From Dipylidium caninum (lineage: Eukaryota; Platyhelminthes; Cestoda; Cyclophyllidea; Dipylidiidae): 64,000 nucleotides of DNA. Position numbers and translations under genes: made by a program. How positions within the stretch are numbered: position 1 is the first letter of the stretch; each line of letters begins with the position of its first letter. The notes beneath the pieces were generated by a model. It was given only the letters and a program-made list of their open reading frames with translations. It had not been told where the DNA came from and did no database searches. Where the stretch lies: contig QEYB01000275.1 in assembly GCA_017562135.1 (NCBI GenBank), positions 374,208-438,207 on the forward strand, read 5' to 3'. Below are positions 14,201 through 27,619 of this stretch, in pieces.

Positions 14201-17200
14201 CTTGCCTACAGAGGTAGATGATTCGGATTAATTACAGGTTAATTTACAGGATGGCTGAAAATAGTCTCGAAAGGCGGTTGAGAAGAATATGAGATTGATC
14301 AAGGACCTGAAAAATGCCTCTGTTTGCTCCTCTGTCTCTGATTAAGGCGCAACAACCCAGTAAGGATGGAGGTAAGCGCGGAAGAGTGGCGTGTTTTAAA
14401 GACTACGAGAGACCCCAGAGGGAGAAGGATACAAGGGGAAGCGCTCCAACCCGCGAGCTGCCTCCTCTCATGCGGACACAAGTCTAGTAACGAGGTTTGT
14501 TGGGCTGTCGTTTTGACAGGCGTTGGATTCACGGCCGCTATATGAGACAGCACAACATGCCGTGGAGGACCTCGTGCACTTGTGCACGGTCGCATTCCAG
14601 TGCCGGGCGGAGGAAGCGTTTGACGTTCAGCGAGTGTGAATTGTATGCGTGCATACATGGGACAACTTTTGTTTTCGGCCTTCAAACACAGGCGTCTGTA
14701 GGAGTTGATAGGATGACCGATCCGAAGCATACAGAAGGGGCGACAGACAGACTGATCTAGTGAGAGATGTTTAGGCATGGGGACGTGATAGTGAACGGGA
14801 ACGGGAACTCTGACCAAGAAACGTGTGAACTCGGTGTTCATTTCATTTGAGAGAAAGTTTTGAACGCGACATTGTGCGATACTATTGACTATGGTGTGGT
14901 GTTGAGGTGCTAGCGAAATCTAGCCAAACAAACCTGTGTCTAATCATGACCTTTAAGGGAACTTATACACCCGGCAAGAATCGGGGTGATGGATTTAAGT
15001 AATCCATTTGCTTAGCGAACGGAGTTAGAGCTTGGGCAGAGGGCAGCCTGGCGCCGAGACCGAGGTGAAGTAGCATCTCGTCTCATCACCTTCACTCCCA
15101 AAAGTGTGCTTCACGAAAGGCGGATCAGAGACCAAACAATTGGAATAGTTGGATTCACCTACCGAATATTTACACTGACCAAAGATTTTAATGAGTGCTC
15201 GGTCCTTCATCGCCTCACTCAACTCCGCTTCCAGCCTATTCTTGCATTAGACTGGTAAACATCGGCTAAGAAAGGTAATAGAGCTTGTGCGACAAAGAGG
15301 CACTTTCTACTGACGATGGCAGAAAGAGTTGTGAGTATAAGAGGCAGTGCTTTACCCACTTCAGGTGAAAAGAAAGGTCTTGCGTTTCAGCAGACTCGCA
15401 TCTAACACCACTATCTCGGACTTGACAGGAGGCAGCATTGTTTCTGCGCTGCGCTAGTCGGAGCCGTAAATTCAAGCAAGTGAGGGGTGACACGGGAATG
15501 AAGGAAAATGGAGGAGAATGGGAGAAAATCACTTTCTATGCCTCTATGGGCAGGATATCCGGCCAAGGATACGTCAGAGGGGAGAATAAAGTCTTCGCCA
15601 TCAATGAGGAGGAAAGCGAAATGTCGCAGTGTTTTGGAAGGGGAGGAGAAGAGGGAGAAAGGAGACCTCGCCTCCTCCATTTGGAGTGCAGTGCTTGGGC
15701 TTATAGAGGTGGAAGAGGAGGAGGCCCTTGTTTTCATGACTTCCTTTTAATCCTACCGACATATTTGACCCCCCTGATAACAAGAAAGTGAATTTAAATT
15801 GACAGGGAGTAAGTTTTGAGCAGATACTACGTTTGGAATTGGTCAGAGGGGAATTGCGATGACTGGAATGCGGCCTAAGGAGGCTATTGTACGGGCCAAC
15901 GATCCTTCCCTAACCTCTCCCCTCGCCGGTTTGCACGGACACTTCGGTAGCAGGATAGACCAGGTGCAGCTCTCCCGCCGCCGACACGGGAGGCTCGGGT
16001 GTGGGAATTCATGGTGTCAGGAAACACTGTTCTTTCGATAAATCATCCACTGTCCAACGATTCAAAGTGGAAGTCCTCAGGAAATAGCTACTCCACTTAT
16101 TCGCTAGTACAAGCGAAAGGACTTGTATTGGTAATTACCACACTGGCGAAATGAACTCCCACATACCTCTCGCTCTGACAAAGGGGAAGTGTGCGCTCAT
16201 TCCCAAGGAGTGGTGGAATCGAGAAGTTTGGAGGTGCCGAAGAAAAAGCACGAAGAATATTTGTTTTTGGGTAATACGGGAAAGCGTGTCTATAAGCAAT
16301 GTTTGAGAGTATCGGACGTATTTGGGCTGTCGGACAGGATGGATGGCCCGGCGACTGGCTATTCGTCCACATCGCTTCAGTATCGCTTCGGCTGTGGGCA
16401 CCATTAGAGGCAGAACGTTCCACCAGTGAGAGCAACAAAGACAAAACACCTTCACACCGTTAGTTACGTCAGACTCAGTAGCAGAAAGAATGGGCGACGT
16501 GATTCACACGGCCACCGTCACAGTCTCCAGAGCTGCATTTTATGCCATGACATAAGAAGTATTATCTCATCCTATTAAAATTCATTGCTTCAAGTCATGG
16601 GTTTCCAATGACTGGGCAGCAGTTTTATAGGTCTGTGCTTAATTTCAAATCCTGTGTGGCTCATAGTGCAGCAGTCGAGGCTAAATGACTACCCGTCTAC
16701 AGGGTGCCTGCGCTCCCGAATCTCCACTGGGCGGGGGAGAGGAGAATTTTCGACACCCTGTTGTGCTGTAATGTCGAACAGAAGACACTGTAAAGGTGAT
16801 TGCCTAACTGTTTTCTCAGCAAAACGGATTTACCTATACTCAAACGTATATGGGTAAAGTGGAAAAAAGATCTGCCAAACAGTGGCAGTGGACACCTTAT
16901 CTAGGTAAATCAGCATTTTTCTATGCTCTTTCCCAAGGCGGACAGCAGTAACACGTCCTGAGCTAACTAAATAATGTTTCTACACCCGAGATGAGAAAAT
17001 GTCTAAATCCGATTTGAAGGTGAACTGTCCGAAAATAGAAAGTCTGGAATATAAGGGGAGACAGTGCTACGTGAGGCAAAAATCAAATATCGCTTAATAA
17101 GAGGCTCGCGACGAAGACTAAAATTTATCCCATCTTGTCAACAGATTCAAGCTTACGTCAAATAAACCCGTAAAAAAAGGAATTTAATAGAGACAAACAT

Positions 17201-17773
17201 GCGCGCACACATGGGCAAGAGAGCGGCGGCCGACACGGTCCGGGTCTGTTACCGCTTTATTACCAGATTGGCCATTTCAACTGCTGCTCAAGAGACTGAA
17301 AGGCTGAAGTTGCCCTCCCGAGAACAGGTAGAAAGAGTATGCACTAACTTCGGGGATAATACGAGAATTAGTGTCATTGGTACCAAGACCAGTCAGGGGA
17401 GAGGGGGATGTCACAGATAAGTGATAAACAGAGTTAAAGCTACTTTGTTGCAAGGTTATTGAAAGGTGTGGGAGTCTCCTTAGGTAGCAGTAGTTTTTAG
17501 ACTCTGTTCAAATATAACTACACAGCGCCTCATTTCCTCAACACTGCGGATCTGATTCAAATAAAATAAGTAGCATGGTGTACGACTGGAGCGGTGAAGT
17601 AAAGGCTAGAGAGGAAGAGAATAGCACATGCTGTCTTGTGAGGATACAACTAAATCTCTCATCAGCGTTGCAACGCTCGGGATCAAGTCGCTAAGTCTCA
17701 GCTCCTCTGCCGCTCTCAACCAACTTAAGACCGCAATGCCGAGTTTGGCCAACTCCGGGAACATAAACATCTT
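8706..17773 (-). CDS. Unrecognised multi-exon gene, partial
   Basis: Seven minus-strand exons form one plausible chain with GT/AG borders: 17648-17773, 15163-15240, 13823-13895, 13086-13203, 12845-12888, 12631-12731 and 8706-8990. At every join the number of leftover bases matches, including 44- and 73-base exons, which is unlikely by chance. The first reads ...ELAKLGIAVLSWLRAAEELR and SDLIPSVATLMRDL (helical). The second reads NRLEAELSEAMKDRALIKIF. The third reads KELIMPVNGPPIRRRPSEVV. The next three carry SLSEIKDYLEPPAKKTL, FLVERPVQSVFLPH and AEICSHQSRQQSETV. The last is Ser/Thr/Pro-rich, ending HGIFGRFRLFSMSN. Both gene ends are missing. I do not recognise the family; the helical, leucine-rich part could suit a scaffold or tethering protein, but that is a guess. 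The intron 8991-12630 contains one copy of the 1.77 kb repeat. Confidence 0.6.
10361..12129 (+). repeat. 1.77 kb dispersed repeat, copy A
   Basis: The segment from ACACACGGTAGTTGCG to GACGTTGAGGGTATTC recurs in reverse complement at 19,742-21,511. The copies are nearly identical: only a few substitutions in the first 230 bases, with larger differences confined to internal TTC, GT and CTC microsatellites. Flanks differ abruptly on both sides, so the ends are well defined. I see no target-site duplication, terminal inverted repeat, LTR or transposase. Open frames of 142 and about 195-249 codons occur, but they are low-complexity and shared by both copies simply because the copies are recent. 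It could be a non-autonomous mobile element or a segmental duplication. It lies in an intron of the minus-strand gene. Confidence 0.85.
10606..10637. repeat. (TTC)n microsatellite inside repeat copy A
   Basis: About ten TTC units. The matching AAG tract in copy B is longer and interrupted by AGG units, a fast-changing part of otherwise near-identical copies. Confidence 0.9.
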
Positions 17774-18958
17774 CTATATCATACAGACAAACTTCCCACC
17801 ATTCCTACACAACCGATTTCGTCCGCGATACTTTCACTTCCGCCGATTTATGATTTAGGAATAAAGTGTTCGTCGTTCCAGACTCTGGAGGCATAGGTAA
17901 AGAGTCACGTAGTGACCTTGAAAAACACCTAAAAGTGAATCGTTGTAGGATGGAAATAAACACAAGAATAACAACTGAGTCGTCGGAAAGCTGTGGTGGC
18001 TAAACTGCCGTCTTCTGATACAGTTGATCAGGGTTATATGAGTGGCGGAATAGGAATCTGCCCGAAAATCGAGGTAGTTGCTCCTTACTGGGTAGAAGTT
18101 TGGGTGAGTGGGACATTTTTTCCCGGAGCTATTAGCTGCCAGGACGTGGGCAGTGGAGCAACCGATGAACGAAAAGAAGGCTTGACCCGAGTAGACTGCC
18201 GAAAGGATGGATGCGCAAAGCGGACTGGGGCATGGAGGGGTACGAGGGGTGGTCGGATGAAGAGTAGTAGGCAGGCAGACAGATACCGTCTGCTATGAGG
18301 GGAAGTAGCGCACCGAAGAGGAGATTCGGGAATACACAGCATAAGGATGTTCGGAATCATCTCGCATATCAAAAATAAGGACCGAAACAGAGAAGAAGAG
18401 TCCCCCAAGTTTGTAATATCTCAATTCTCCACGCAATTCCGTCCAGGTCAACATAAGAATGCCTGTGTTTGATGTGCCGCAGAAGCAGACACCGTTGCTG
18501 AAGGTAACACAAGTCGATCTAGAAGCTTAGTCAGGCGCCTGTCGACAAAGACGAACACACTTTTTCGACGTGGAGGAGGTTCGAGGAAAATGAAACAGAG
18601 TATGACATAGTGCAAAAAGAACAAGGGGACGGAGAATAGGCGATTTGCCAGTAAAGTACCAAAGGGCTGTGCACAGAGAGGCAGGGGAATAGGCACATGA
18701 TGGGGCGGCGATGACCAAGGGAAAACGACATTTTGCGGAACAGCCGAACTGAAAATCTTTCGAGCCCCACCATATAATAACTGGCAAGTTAATCATCACC
18801 TCGGGCTAAACACATCGGGTACAAAGTTCGCCCCATTAACTACTCCCACTCATCAAATCAGGCATCACGTGGTTCGGCTCGTTAAATCCCTACCGACTAG
18901 GTTGAATTTCGGGGTTACACGTAAGTGGATTTTGGGAAACAGGAGGCAACTACTGTAC

Positions 18959-19076
18959 CCTCTGGACATCCGCCAGTCATAGGACTCAGTTTCCGCCTTA
19001 TACTTTTCATTAAATCCACTGTTCAAAGATCTAACTAGCCCTCCGTTCATCTGGCATAAGGCATTGTCACAGACCT
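18959..19076 (-). CDS. Possible upstream exon of the unrecognised 8.7-17.8 kb gene
   Basis: A 118-base minus-strand segment between an AG acceptor (GTGGTAG) and a GTACAG donor reads VCDNALCQMNGGLVR and then SGFNEKYKAETESYDWRMSR without a stop. It is protein-like and lies upstream of the first exon of the unnamed gene. It ends with two leftover bases, while the exon at 17648-17773 starts in phase 0, so at least one exon would have to lie between them. Family unknown. Confidence 0.3.
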
Positions 19077-19741
19077 CTACCACTTGCCATTACTTCAAAT
19101 GCGGAGACATTCTTTCAAACCTCACATACGCCGGCGGGCATCACTTCATCCACCACTCTGAATCATGCATGTTACTACTCCGCGCTGCGTCTGGAGAAGC
19201 ATGGGAACTCGAAACACGGCCTTCGTCATTCAAGTGCAGTAAGAAACATGGACAAGACAGGGGACAAATTGCACGAGGGTTAGGAGACAGTAGCGCCACT
19301 GAGGCAGGAAGGAGAAGGGATAAACTTTCATTAGAAAGAGGCTAAATTATTGGGGCGAGATTCTTATCTCTTCAAAACAAATGGCTTTTGGGAGTAGTGA
19401 ACACTGAGTTTTAGACCGTTTCATTAAGTATAGCGGTAGAGGATTCTTGTTCCAACATTCCAAATTAAGAGGAAAACACGTTTTATTCGCACAGCAAGTG
19501 TGTGATTTAATCAAACAAAAGGCAGAAGAGTGCCATCTTGTAGAGATGTTAGCGGAGTGTTGGCGAAAAAGGAGGGGGATGGGGAGGTGGGGGGTACGAC
19601 TCAAACACAGTAGTAGGGTGAAAGTGTCCAGTAGAGGCGACATGACTGACTTAGTCTGCGGCATCCCTCCGAAACGTATGAATGGGGAACGATAATAAAA
19701 TCTAGTGAGAAACATCAGATGAATTTAACTCCCACTCCGCG

Positions 19742-21511
19742 GAATACCCTCAACGTCATAGATTGGCGGCTCATTGGTCCTGACGAGATGACAAGCAGTC
19801 ACCAAGTGGTGCAGACAATCGTCTCTCTCATGTACTCAACACTGCGAGCCTCACCCGCCAAGGGGCTTTCAGTTGCTCTCTCAGTGCATGCAACGTGAAG
19901 AACAGTGTTGGTGCGGAGGCACATGGAGGGCTGCTTTGAGGGGAGCCACAGACCAAACCACGCTCGCGGTGGGGAGCAATACTACGTGAGGCGGAGCAGT
20001 GGGATATTCTGGGCTTAAATGGGTGACTGAAGGGGTACATTTGGAGTGGCGATGCGAGCAGGGAAGGTTTGCTTGCACCCTCGAGACAGGGTCAAAACCT
20101 GAGGCATGCAATGCACATGCAAGTGTGTGCAGCCAGTGCGTCCAACCGCTTGCTGCATGCATACTTGCACCCACGCGTTTCGGGTGAGCGCGAGACAGTG
20201 TGGAGCAGACGCAGGTGGCTGGGATTGCAGACGCCTGCTTCCCTGGTGCGATGGGTCGTGTCGCCGAGGTGAGAGGTGTGACAAATTGGTGGGCGTGTGA
20301 CGAAGGCAACTTGACCTGTGGTGTTGAGTACTCGAATCCCGTCCATTCGCCGCGGAGACGAGACTTCCTCTTTTGCGAGGCACTAAGTGAGAGCGAGTCG
20401 AGGCCACCCGGAAACGAGGAGGAGGGGAGGAGGAGGAGGAGGAGGAGGAGTGTGGAACTCGTGAATGGTGGGTGAAGAAAGTCTTTGACAAGAGTGAATA
20501 AGTTGATTTACGGATATGCAAATAAGGCAGTGATAAGCAGCTGTGTCTACTGTCTGGCCTGGCATCCTTGTCCTGCGACAAATCGGTGTAGAGTTCTGCC
20601 ATCTCAAGACTATTCCGACTTCATCGTTATCTCGCGGACTCTCGATCGCTTTCTCTCACGCACACACACACACACACACACACACATACAGACATGGACA
20701 AAGAGGCAGGAAGCCCTCGGAGACGGGTGTAGGTGCAGACTCCGCAACGCCCCGGTGCAACCATTGCGCGTTGGTTCACATACTTCGCGCTGGATCGGCC
20801 TGTTTGTCTGCTGGCGCAGGTGAGAGCACCGGTGACAGTGACGAGTGATGCGCGAACACGACATGTCGCAATGACAGCACGTGACGATGTTGTGTCTATT
20901 GCCGGAGGGAGTCGGTTTCACCTCCTTACGCCCCCTCCCCTCCTCCGCACGCTTCACTCAGGTTGCATCCCGATTGACGAGGCTGCACGCTTCAACCCTG
21001 GGAGTCGTTCATCAGCTGCAGTGATTTCACAGAGAGGCGCCAGAGTCGATCGACAGAAGCGAATGCGGGTGATGAAATGGGATCTCGACGAAGACGTCTG
21101 GATTGATGGGCGCAGGATGGCGGAAAGGGAGAGTGGGTGGAGAGTGAATGCGCTGCCGAGCACCACCTACGACGCCGAAATGACGACATAGACGATGGTG
21201 GCAGAAAGGTGGAGAAGAAGAAGAAGAAGAAGGAGGAAGAAGAAGAGGAGAAGAAGAAGAAGAAGCTTGTTGCAATTGCCCCGACAGCGCATATGCCGCG
21301 TGTGGACATGGGATGTGGTGCAGGGAGCAGTAGATCATGTCACCTAAGTGCAGCTGGGATGTTAGGAAGGCACGCGTTAGAGGTGGGGAAATGTCCTTTC
21401 GAGGCAGTCTTGCAGCCACCCTAATGGGAGGTGGCATAAACTGGCATAAATCGTGTCTGCGAGTGCACATTCCGTCGAGACTGCTCGCATTGTAACGCAA
21501 CCACCGTGTGT
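19742..21511 (-). repeat. 1.77 kb dispersed repeat, copy B (inverted)
   Basis: Reverse-complement partner of the element at 10,361-12,129, 7.6 kb away. Starts and stops match to the base (GAATACCCT at the left end, CCGTGTGT at the right end). The internal AAG tract (about 21,215-21,265), AGG tract (about 20,418-20,450) and CA tract (about 20,660-20,685) correspond to the TTC, CCT and GT tracts of copy A but differ in length and interruption. Confidence 0.85.
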
Positions 21512-22123
21512 ACTTTTGCTGAGGAGCAAATATCCTTGTGATGCTGGGGTGGTCAAGGGCGCTGACGTCTCCGAAATCGGGTGTTGGAAGGCTGTAATGG
21601 ATGCGGAGTTGATTGTCTTCCGTGAAATCACCCCTCCCGTCGAATGTGGCAAGGAAGCGGAGACAAGAAAATTCGTACTGTGCGGCGATGCCTGGAAACA
21701 GATCTAGTTGAACTACTCAACTCATACCATGTGAATTTTATTCTTTTTCTAATAACTGATTCTTTTTTCCCATTTTGGTTTACAAATAATCTACAAATGC
21801 TCCAAAATGTCGTCAAAATTGGCCAACTCTAAAAATGTGCCATTGAACACTTGACCTGCCTGCTCAGCCTCGCACTTAAATGGCTTTTTTCTCCTCCCCC
21901 ATCGATTCAAATCACAATGTGAGTAGTATCCGTTCCTCTCACACAATTAAAATATTCTTCCCTCTACTCGACTTCAACTTAATAGACAACAGTTGCGCAA
22001 GTTGCACATCTTCAGTGCACACATACTGGTTTCTTGACTGGCGCACAAAAATCCTTGTAAGCTTTTTTTTGCTGTCGACTGCCAAGCCAAGCTGCGCGCC
22101 TTCCACACCGGCAAACGCTCACA

Positions 22124-22155
22124 GCCCCCCCCCCCCCCCCCCCCACACACACACA
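22124..22155. repeat. Poly-C run followed by (CA)n
   Basis: About 20 consecutive C followed by about six CA units. Simple repeat. Confidence 0.9.
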
Positions 22156-24362
22156 CTCGCTGCCTTTTAGGGCAAAAGTAGTCGACTCTTGGAGGCGATC
22201 GTGTGGGGTCCTTGTCGCCACGGTAGCATTGGGACTCCGCTCTGGCCTCGTCGATTTGTTAGAAAAAAAAAAAACTACGGGGAAATGATTTAACCTGTTG
22301 GTGTCAAGGCTCAGCTTCACCAGGTGCCCTAACTTAATTATTTCGCCTCGTTTCACATGGATGGGTGTGTCTTCTGCTTCCAGCCTTTGCACAAGTGTGC
22401 AGGCGCTCATAGCACACCCTGCGTAGAACCTACTAATACAGAGAGCAGTTAGCCTTAACTCCCTCTCGCACGTGGTGAGTGTATGTGACCAGTTTGGGTT
22501 TGTGTGTAGAGGGTTAGGTAAAATGCTGGGTCAAAAAATCATCCCATTTCTAAGGAGGCTTTGCTATGCCGAAGAGGTTGGGTGAAGAATAAACGTGTCA
22601 TCGATGATATTCACAATGAGGTCATCACCATTTACAAGAAAGCTTCAGCGAGGGACCAGGAGGAAGGAAGGCACGCAGGAGGAAAGTTCCACTAACGCAC
22701 ACAAAATGGCAACCTTCATGTTAACGCTACACCAGGCGGTCTTGAGGGAGAAAGTCTGACAATGTCTGAAAGTAGACCAGTGCTGGGTGGGTCTGTGTGT
22801 GTGGCCAAGGCTGGTGGTAACCGCTTCAGAGACAGCCACAACATGACAAGTCATCGCTTGCCAGAGTCGACAGAGACAGCTGAAAACTCACGGCCTTGAA
22901 GGGTAAAAGGAAGACTGCTTTCGGATTAAATGTCCTCCACCTGCGCAGGATTCCTCCTGCTACACGTCGATTAGTATAAGATCTCATACTGCTTACTAAA
23001 CACTGATGTTAGAAAACACGCCACCTAGGAAATAAGTAGTGCATGAGAGCATGTAACGCATAAGGCCGATGTTTTACTAATCCCTAAAACGCCATTCCAT
23101 TCTCCTATGAAATGGTATAATTTTCTATTTCCTAATCAACACGATGATCTGTGTGTTTATTAAACGCCTGAGCCAAACACATGAGTGGACACGCTCCTGA
23201 TTCCTCTAACATGACCAGCACCTGGTGTTCATTCATCAGTTATTCAAGATGTTCTAGTTCTGATAAAATATTCTTCTAACATCTTTCGACTCATTCTGGA
23301 GACATTGTTTTGCTTGTTCCTTAATCTCTTACCACAGTAGCCTGTAGCTCCAGCCATCATTGGGTACTAAAACAACTTTAGCCTGAAAAACCGAGGAAAT
23401 ATGACCTCTTAGGAGTTTCTGGTGGGTGACAGAAAACAATATTATCAATAAGCACCCTATTATTTGACCTAAAGGCAAAGTATATGTAGGGCGGATCGCC
23501 ACATACAACGGCCAGCAGCATTGCATACCCTGTGGGAAAGGGAGTCGAGACAGTACTATATCATTTACTCAGTATTCCACAATCTCCAAACCTTCCACCT
23601 CCCACGGTTGGTCGTTAGCTCATTTTAGCTGATACAGTGCAAAATGTGCAATCGAAAATGGAAAAATATAATAAAATATGAGGTGTTTTTTGACATCTTC
23701 CTGGGGGAAGGAAGCCGTGATGAGTCTGCGAAGGCGGAAGTGTGGATGAAGTTATATCCACCATGGTGACGGCGGCATTCAAGATATGAGAGTTAAAGCG
23801 CCGTGAGAGCTTGTTTAATTACCCTCATTTTAAGGCAAAAGGAGTCATCTCAGAGCGAAAAATATCGATCGGTAAAAGGAAAATCGAGGACTAGACAAAT
23901 TTATCGATTATAATGCAATAACGCTAAGACCCCTTCGTGTTGGGGGCGGGGGGCGGTAACAAATGAGACAGAAAACCCACTCATCTATGTTAAGAATGCA
24001 ATTTACTCCCAATAGCACCTCTAATTTTTTGGCTAATGATAATTAAAGTAGACGAGGATAGGTACGTTCCGCGGGAGCAGGAACGCGAAGAAGGGAGAAA
24101 TCCGACATGTCAGCAGAAAAGGTGTTACAAATTTGAGCATAATAGGAGGACAGAAGGAGAAAGTGGTGAAGTGTAAAAAAGCATGGGTTTAATAAAATAA
24201 GTGATACGTACGATATCATAAAGCCCGCTCATTCCCGTTTCCTCGAGTGGTTTAACGCGTCGGTGTGGAGATAGGTATGACAATGCAAACGCATACAGCC
24301 AATTACAGCAATTGCAGCAGTCGATCCTGGATGCTGATTTGCTGATCTCTCCTGTAGCGTTT

Positions 24363-24490
24363 TCATTGGATGGCAGAATATGATTCATGGACGATAATTG
24401 AGGATCTTATTGGCTGGGTGAGGCGCGGAATTCTTAAATAGCGTTGCACATGCGAGAGTGATGTGAAAGCTGGATTGAATAGCCAATCAA
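24363..24490. promoter_or_regulatory. Possible promoter with CCAAT boxes
   Basis: Two inverted CCAAT boxes (CATTGG, TATTGG), a GC-rich GGTGAGGCGCGG, a TTAAATA box and a forward CCAAT box lie within 130 bases. No adjacent gene was identified, so this is a weak call. Confidence 0.2.
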
Positions 24491-27400
24491 CGCTCGGGAT
24501 CGCGATTTTTCATTCACTAATGCATGTGAGAGGAGGGGAGAGGAATAAGGAGTGTGTCCGTTGTTCCATCATTTACGTGGTTATATTGTTTGTGAGAAGA
24601 GCTGACTTAAGACGCTCTTACTTCACTTTAATCTTGGCCACTTTCCAGTGTCACAATTAGCATTTTTCAAATGATCAGGTCTCCGACCTTGTAAATTGGT
24701 TTATTAGCATAGTCCCTTATCAGATCTCCGCGTCCTGTTTGAAGAATATCTTAGCCCTCGAGCTCTCAATAAGTGACAGGATTAGCAAAATGCATTGAGA
24801 TTTTGCTGTCTTTGGTGGTTCTCTCAAGTGACTCCATCCACCTCTGTCAATCCCGACAAATAGCAAAAGAAAAATTAAGGGTTTGCAAATTCCCTGCTCA
24901 AAGTGTCAACCCCTAATGAAGGGCAGGACCGCGTGCGGTCATTCTACGACCAATCAGGAGGCAACCCGAAGTAAATGACCCAGATTGAGACATCTGACAA
25001 CCTCAACCCTGCAGGGTCACATGACACACAGGGTGAGAGGAGCTGTGGCGAAGGCGACGGCGGTGCGTGTGAGGGGTTGAGGCTGCGGCAGATCATAACA
25101 GCAGAAGAACGGATAAGAGCTTTAGGCGTGAGGAGAGGGGGCGTCGACAGGAGGAGTCACAGCGGAGTTGGCGAATGGGTGTACGTGAAAGGGTAGAAGT
25201 GACACAAATTTAAATTGGCTCGGTACGACTCTGAGCTTCCAATACGCGGTAGCCGGTGAGAGGTTCGGCAAATGCACGACTGACTGAGACGCATGTTGGC
25301 TGGGACGGGAATACGTCGGGAGTGGAGAGGAAAGTCGAGGTGGTTGCATAGATGATGGGGCAACCGGTTAAAGGCAGTAATTGCTCGTCCGAGGAAAGTC
25401 GACAACGCAGTTTGGCATTTTGACTTCACACTTGATGTCAGTCGTGTGCATCGGATTAACACAAAGCAATAGTGACGAATGCTTGCCTGAATGAAGTTAA
25501 CCGAGCATTTCAATGGATTTCAGGGAGACTCTTCAAATTGCCTTGCGAGCGTCTAGCAAACCTTGCATCTTTGCAATGCCTCGTTCAAGACAAACTTTTC
25601 ACCTCTGCTGTAGCTCCACTTCATGAGCTTTCACTTCCCGTTCACACGCAATACGCGCTGGCAGGTGACGCGGAGGGCTGTGACAACCTGTTATCCTGCC
25701 AACGTTGCTTCCCATTTCCCCGGTGCTCTCGAACCGGTGATGATGGCTTGGCAGGGAGGCCAAAGAACTTGTAACCCCATGCAGACTTTAATGCCCAGTC
25801 GCCCAAGTGCCGATCACACAGGGAACGCGAACACCAGTGAGGAAGAATGCCCTGGGGTGCAGGAGCTCGCACGTTTCAACAACAACCTGTCGATGGTCTG
25901 AGTGAACACGCCGTCGCACACTTTCGCCTCGAGAGTCACCTCAGCGCCTCGTCCACTTGCTTCACTTGTTTCCCTTTCAGCCAAGACGTAGAACCCTGGG
26001 AAATGGACGCTTTGCCTCTACACCCACCCATTGTTCCCCAGCTACAATAAAACCGCGGCTTGAACATCTTCTCAAATGGCACTCTAGTAACTTGTGGTAA
26101 ACTCCTCTATTCCTTTTTCACCCCACTTCGAGGGCACCCTTGCATTTCGACGTAAAATTAATTGGTAGAACCCCTCACCAAGCGTGGTGTGTGAGAGCAA
26201 AAGGGTTTTCGGCATGACCTCCGACGGCAAACAACAAGGCTGCTGCACGTCGAAACACGCGACTTGTGGTGGACGCCGCCCCAGGGCCGCAGGAGCCCCG
26301 GAACCCCCCTCGTTAGCGCGGAAGGCCGCTGCAGGGTATCACCATTTCCACACCACGGTTAGGCACACTGGTTCTCTGCGTGTATCCGACCGTGGGACGT
26401 TGAGACATTTTAGCTACGTCGAGTGCAGCCTGCTTGGCCGCCATCTTTTAAGAAAACCACTTTTACCATCTGCGAATAGGTAAAATCCAAGAAGGTGGAT
26501 ACCGATATGCAAATCAGTAGGCTCCCCTGGTAAGCATCCATTTCTAAGTACAACGCAATTCGCCTGGGCCTGCCGAGCCTCGTCCATCGGAACCTGGTCA
26601 AGATATCTCGGACAACGGAATTCCCGGCCTCCAAAGATGTTGGTCGGACGAGTTGGAGGGAATGACACCCCCATCGCCTTTGTCATGCAGAACCTGGTCC
26701 AGAATGATCTAACATTTTGGATATTTCATCCCCTCCAATGTCATTGACAATCCCACCTTTGCTGACTGGTAGAACAGTGACAAGTTGGTCAACACAACCG
26801 TGATTTGACAGCGCCTACCTGGGTGCCACTTTATCAGAGATGCATCGAGACACATTCGGAGCACAGGCACGAAGACATTTGCTATAAGTGGACGATAATG
26901 GCAATGATCTTTAAGTAAATGAGAAAATTCGGGTGCGTAAAGAGCACTAATATGTTCACATGTGGCTTCTTCCACTTGGACGAGAAGCAAACGAACTCCT
27001 CCTTCTACCAGGAGGATCAACCTTCATTTCCCACACCATCTCCAGTTTCGGATGCTTCACGGGGAGAATGGGAAATCATGGTAAAAAAATGCGAGATACG
27101 GGAACGAATCCACTGTGGATTGTCAAGACTTTGAAGCCTACTGTAGCAATGTCACACAGATTCTATGCCGATGGGTGTCGAAACGCTTCCAATTTTATGA
27201 AAAATACATTCCAAACCATTACCGGATATAATTTTGTGGACGCTACCGAAAATACGCCGTGTTCGGGGGCAAACTTAATGCCTGTAGGACGATGACAGCC
27301 GACTAGGGGTCTAACAACAGGCCGTGAGAAACCGCCGCACAAGGTAGTCAAGACTGGTGCATAATGTTGAAAAGGTTATGCAGAAAGAGTTCAGTGACGA

Positions 27401-27619
27401 CAAATGTTGTACAAATATTCATCCAGGTATTAAGAAGAACCTAAAAAAGGGAGATATGAGGAGATAAATGGCCACCGTTGTCAAAGCCCAAATGAAGACC
27501 ACCGAACGAGAAAGTAGGAAAGGTTTAAGTTGAGAAAGCAGAAGTGATATTCGGACTCTCTCAAATAACTGGCATTGGTGGTGATGATGACATAGAACTG
27601 GGGCAGGAAAATTCTAAAT

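Larger units (their letters stand above)
21512..27619. other. No assigned gene
   Basis: Mostly AT-rich spacer downstream of the MBOAT stop. It includes the poly-C/(CA) tract at 22.1 kb and possible promoter motifs at 24.4 kb. Frames at 25.2-25.5 and 26.2-27.3 kb are short, disagree between strands and match nothing I recognise. Confidence 0.4.

Noticed and set aside
14299..14841. 180-codon minus-strand frame
   Set aside because: It is not flanked by usable splice sites in phase with neighbouring exons, and its composition is irregular. It falls in the intron between 13,895 and 15,163.
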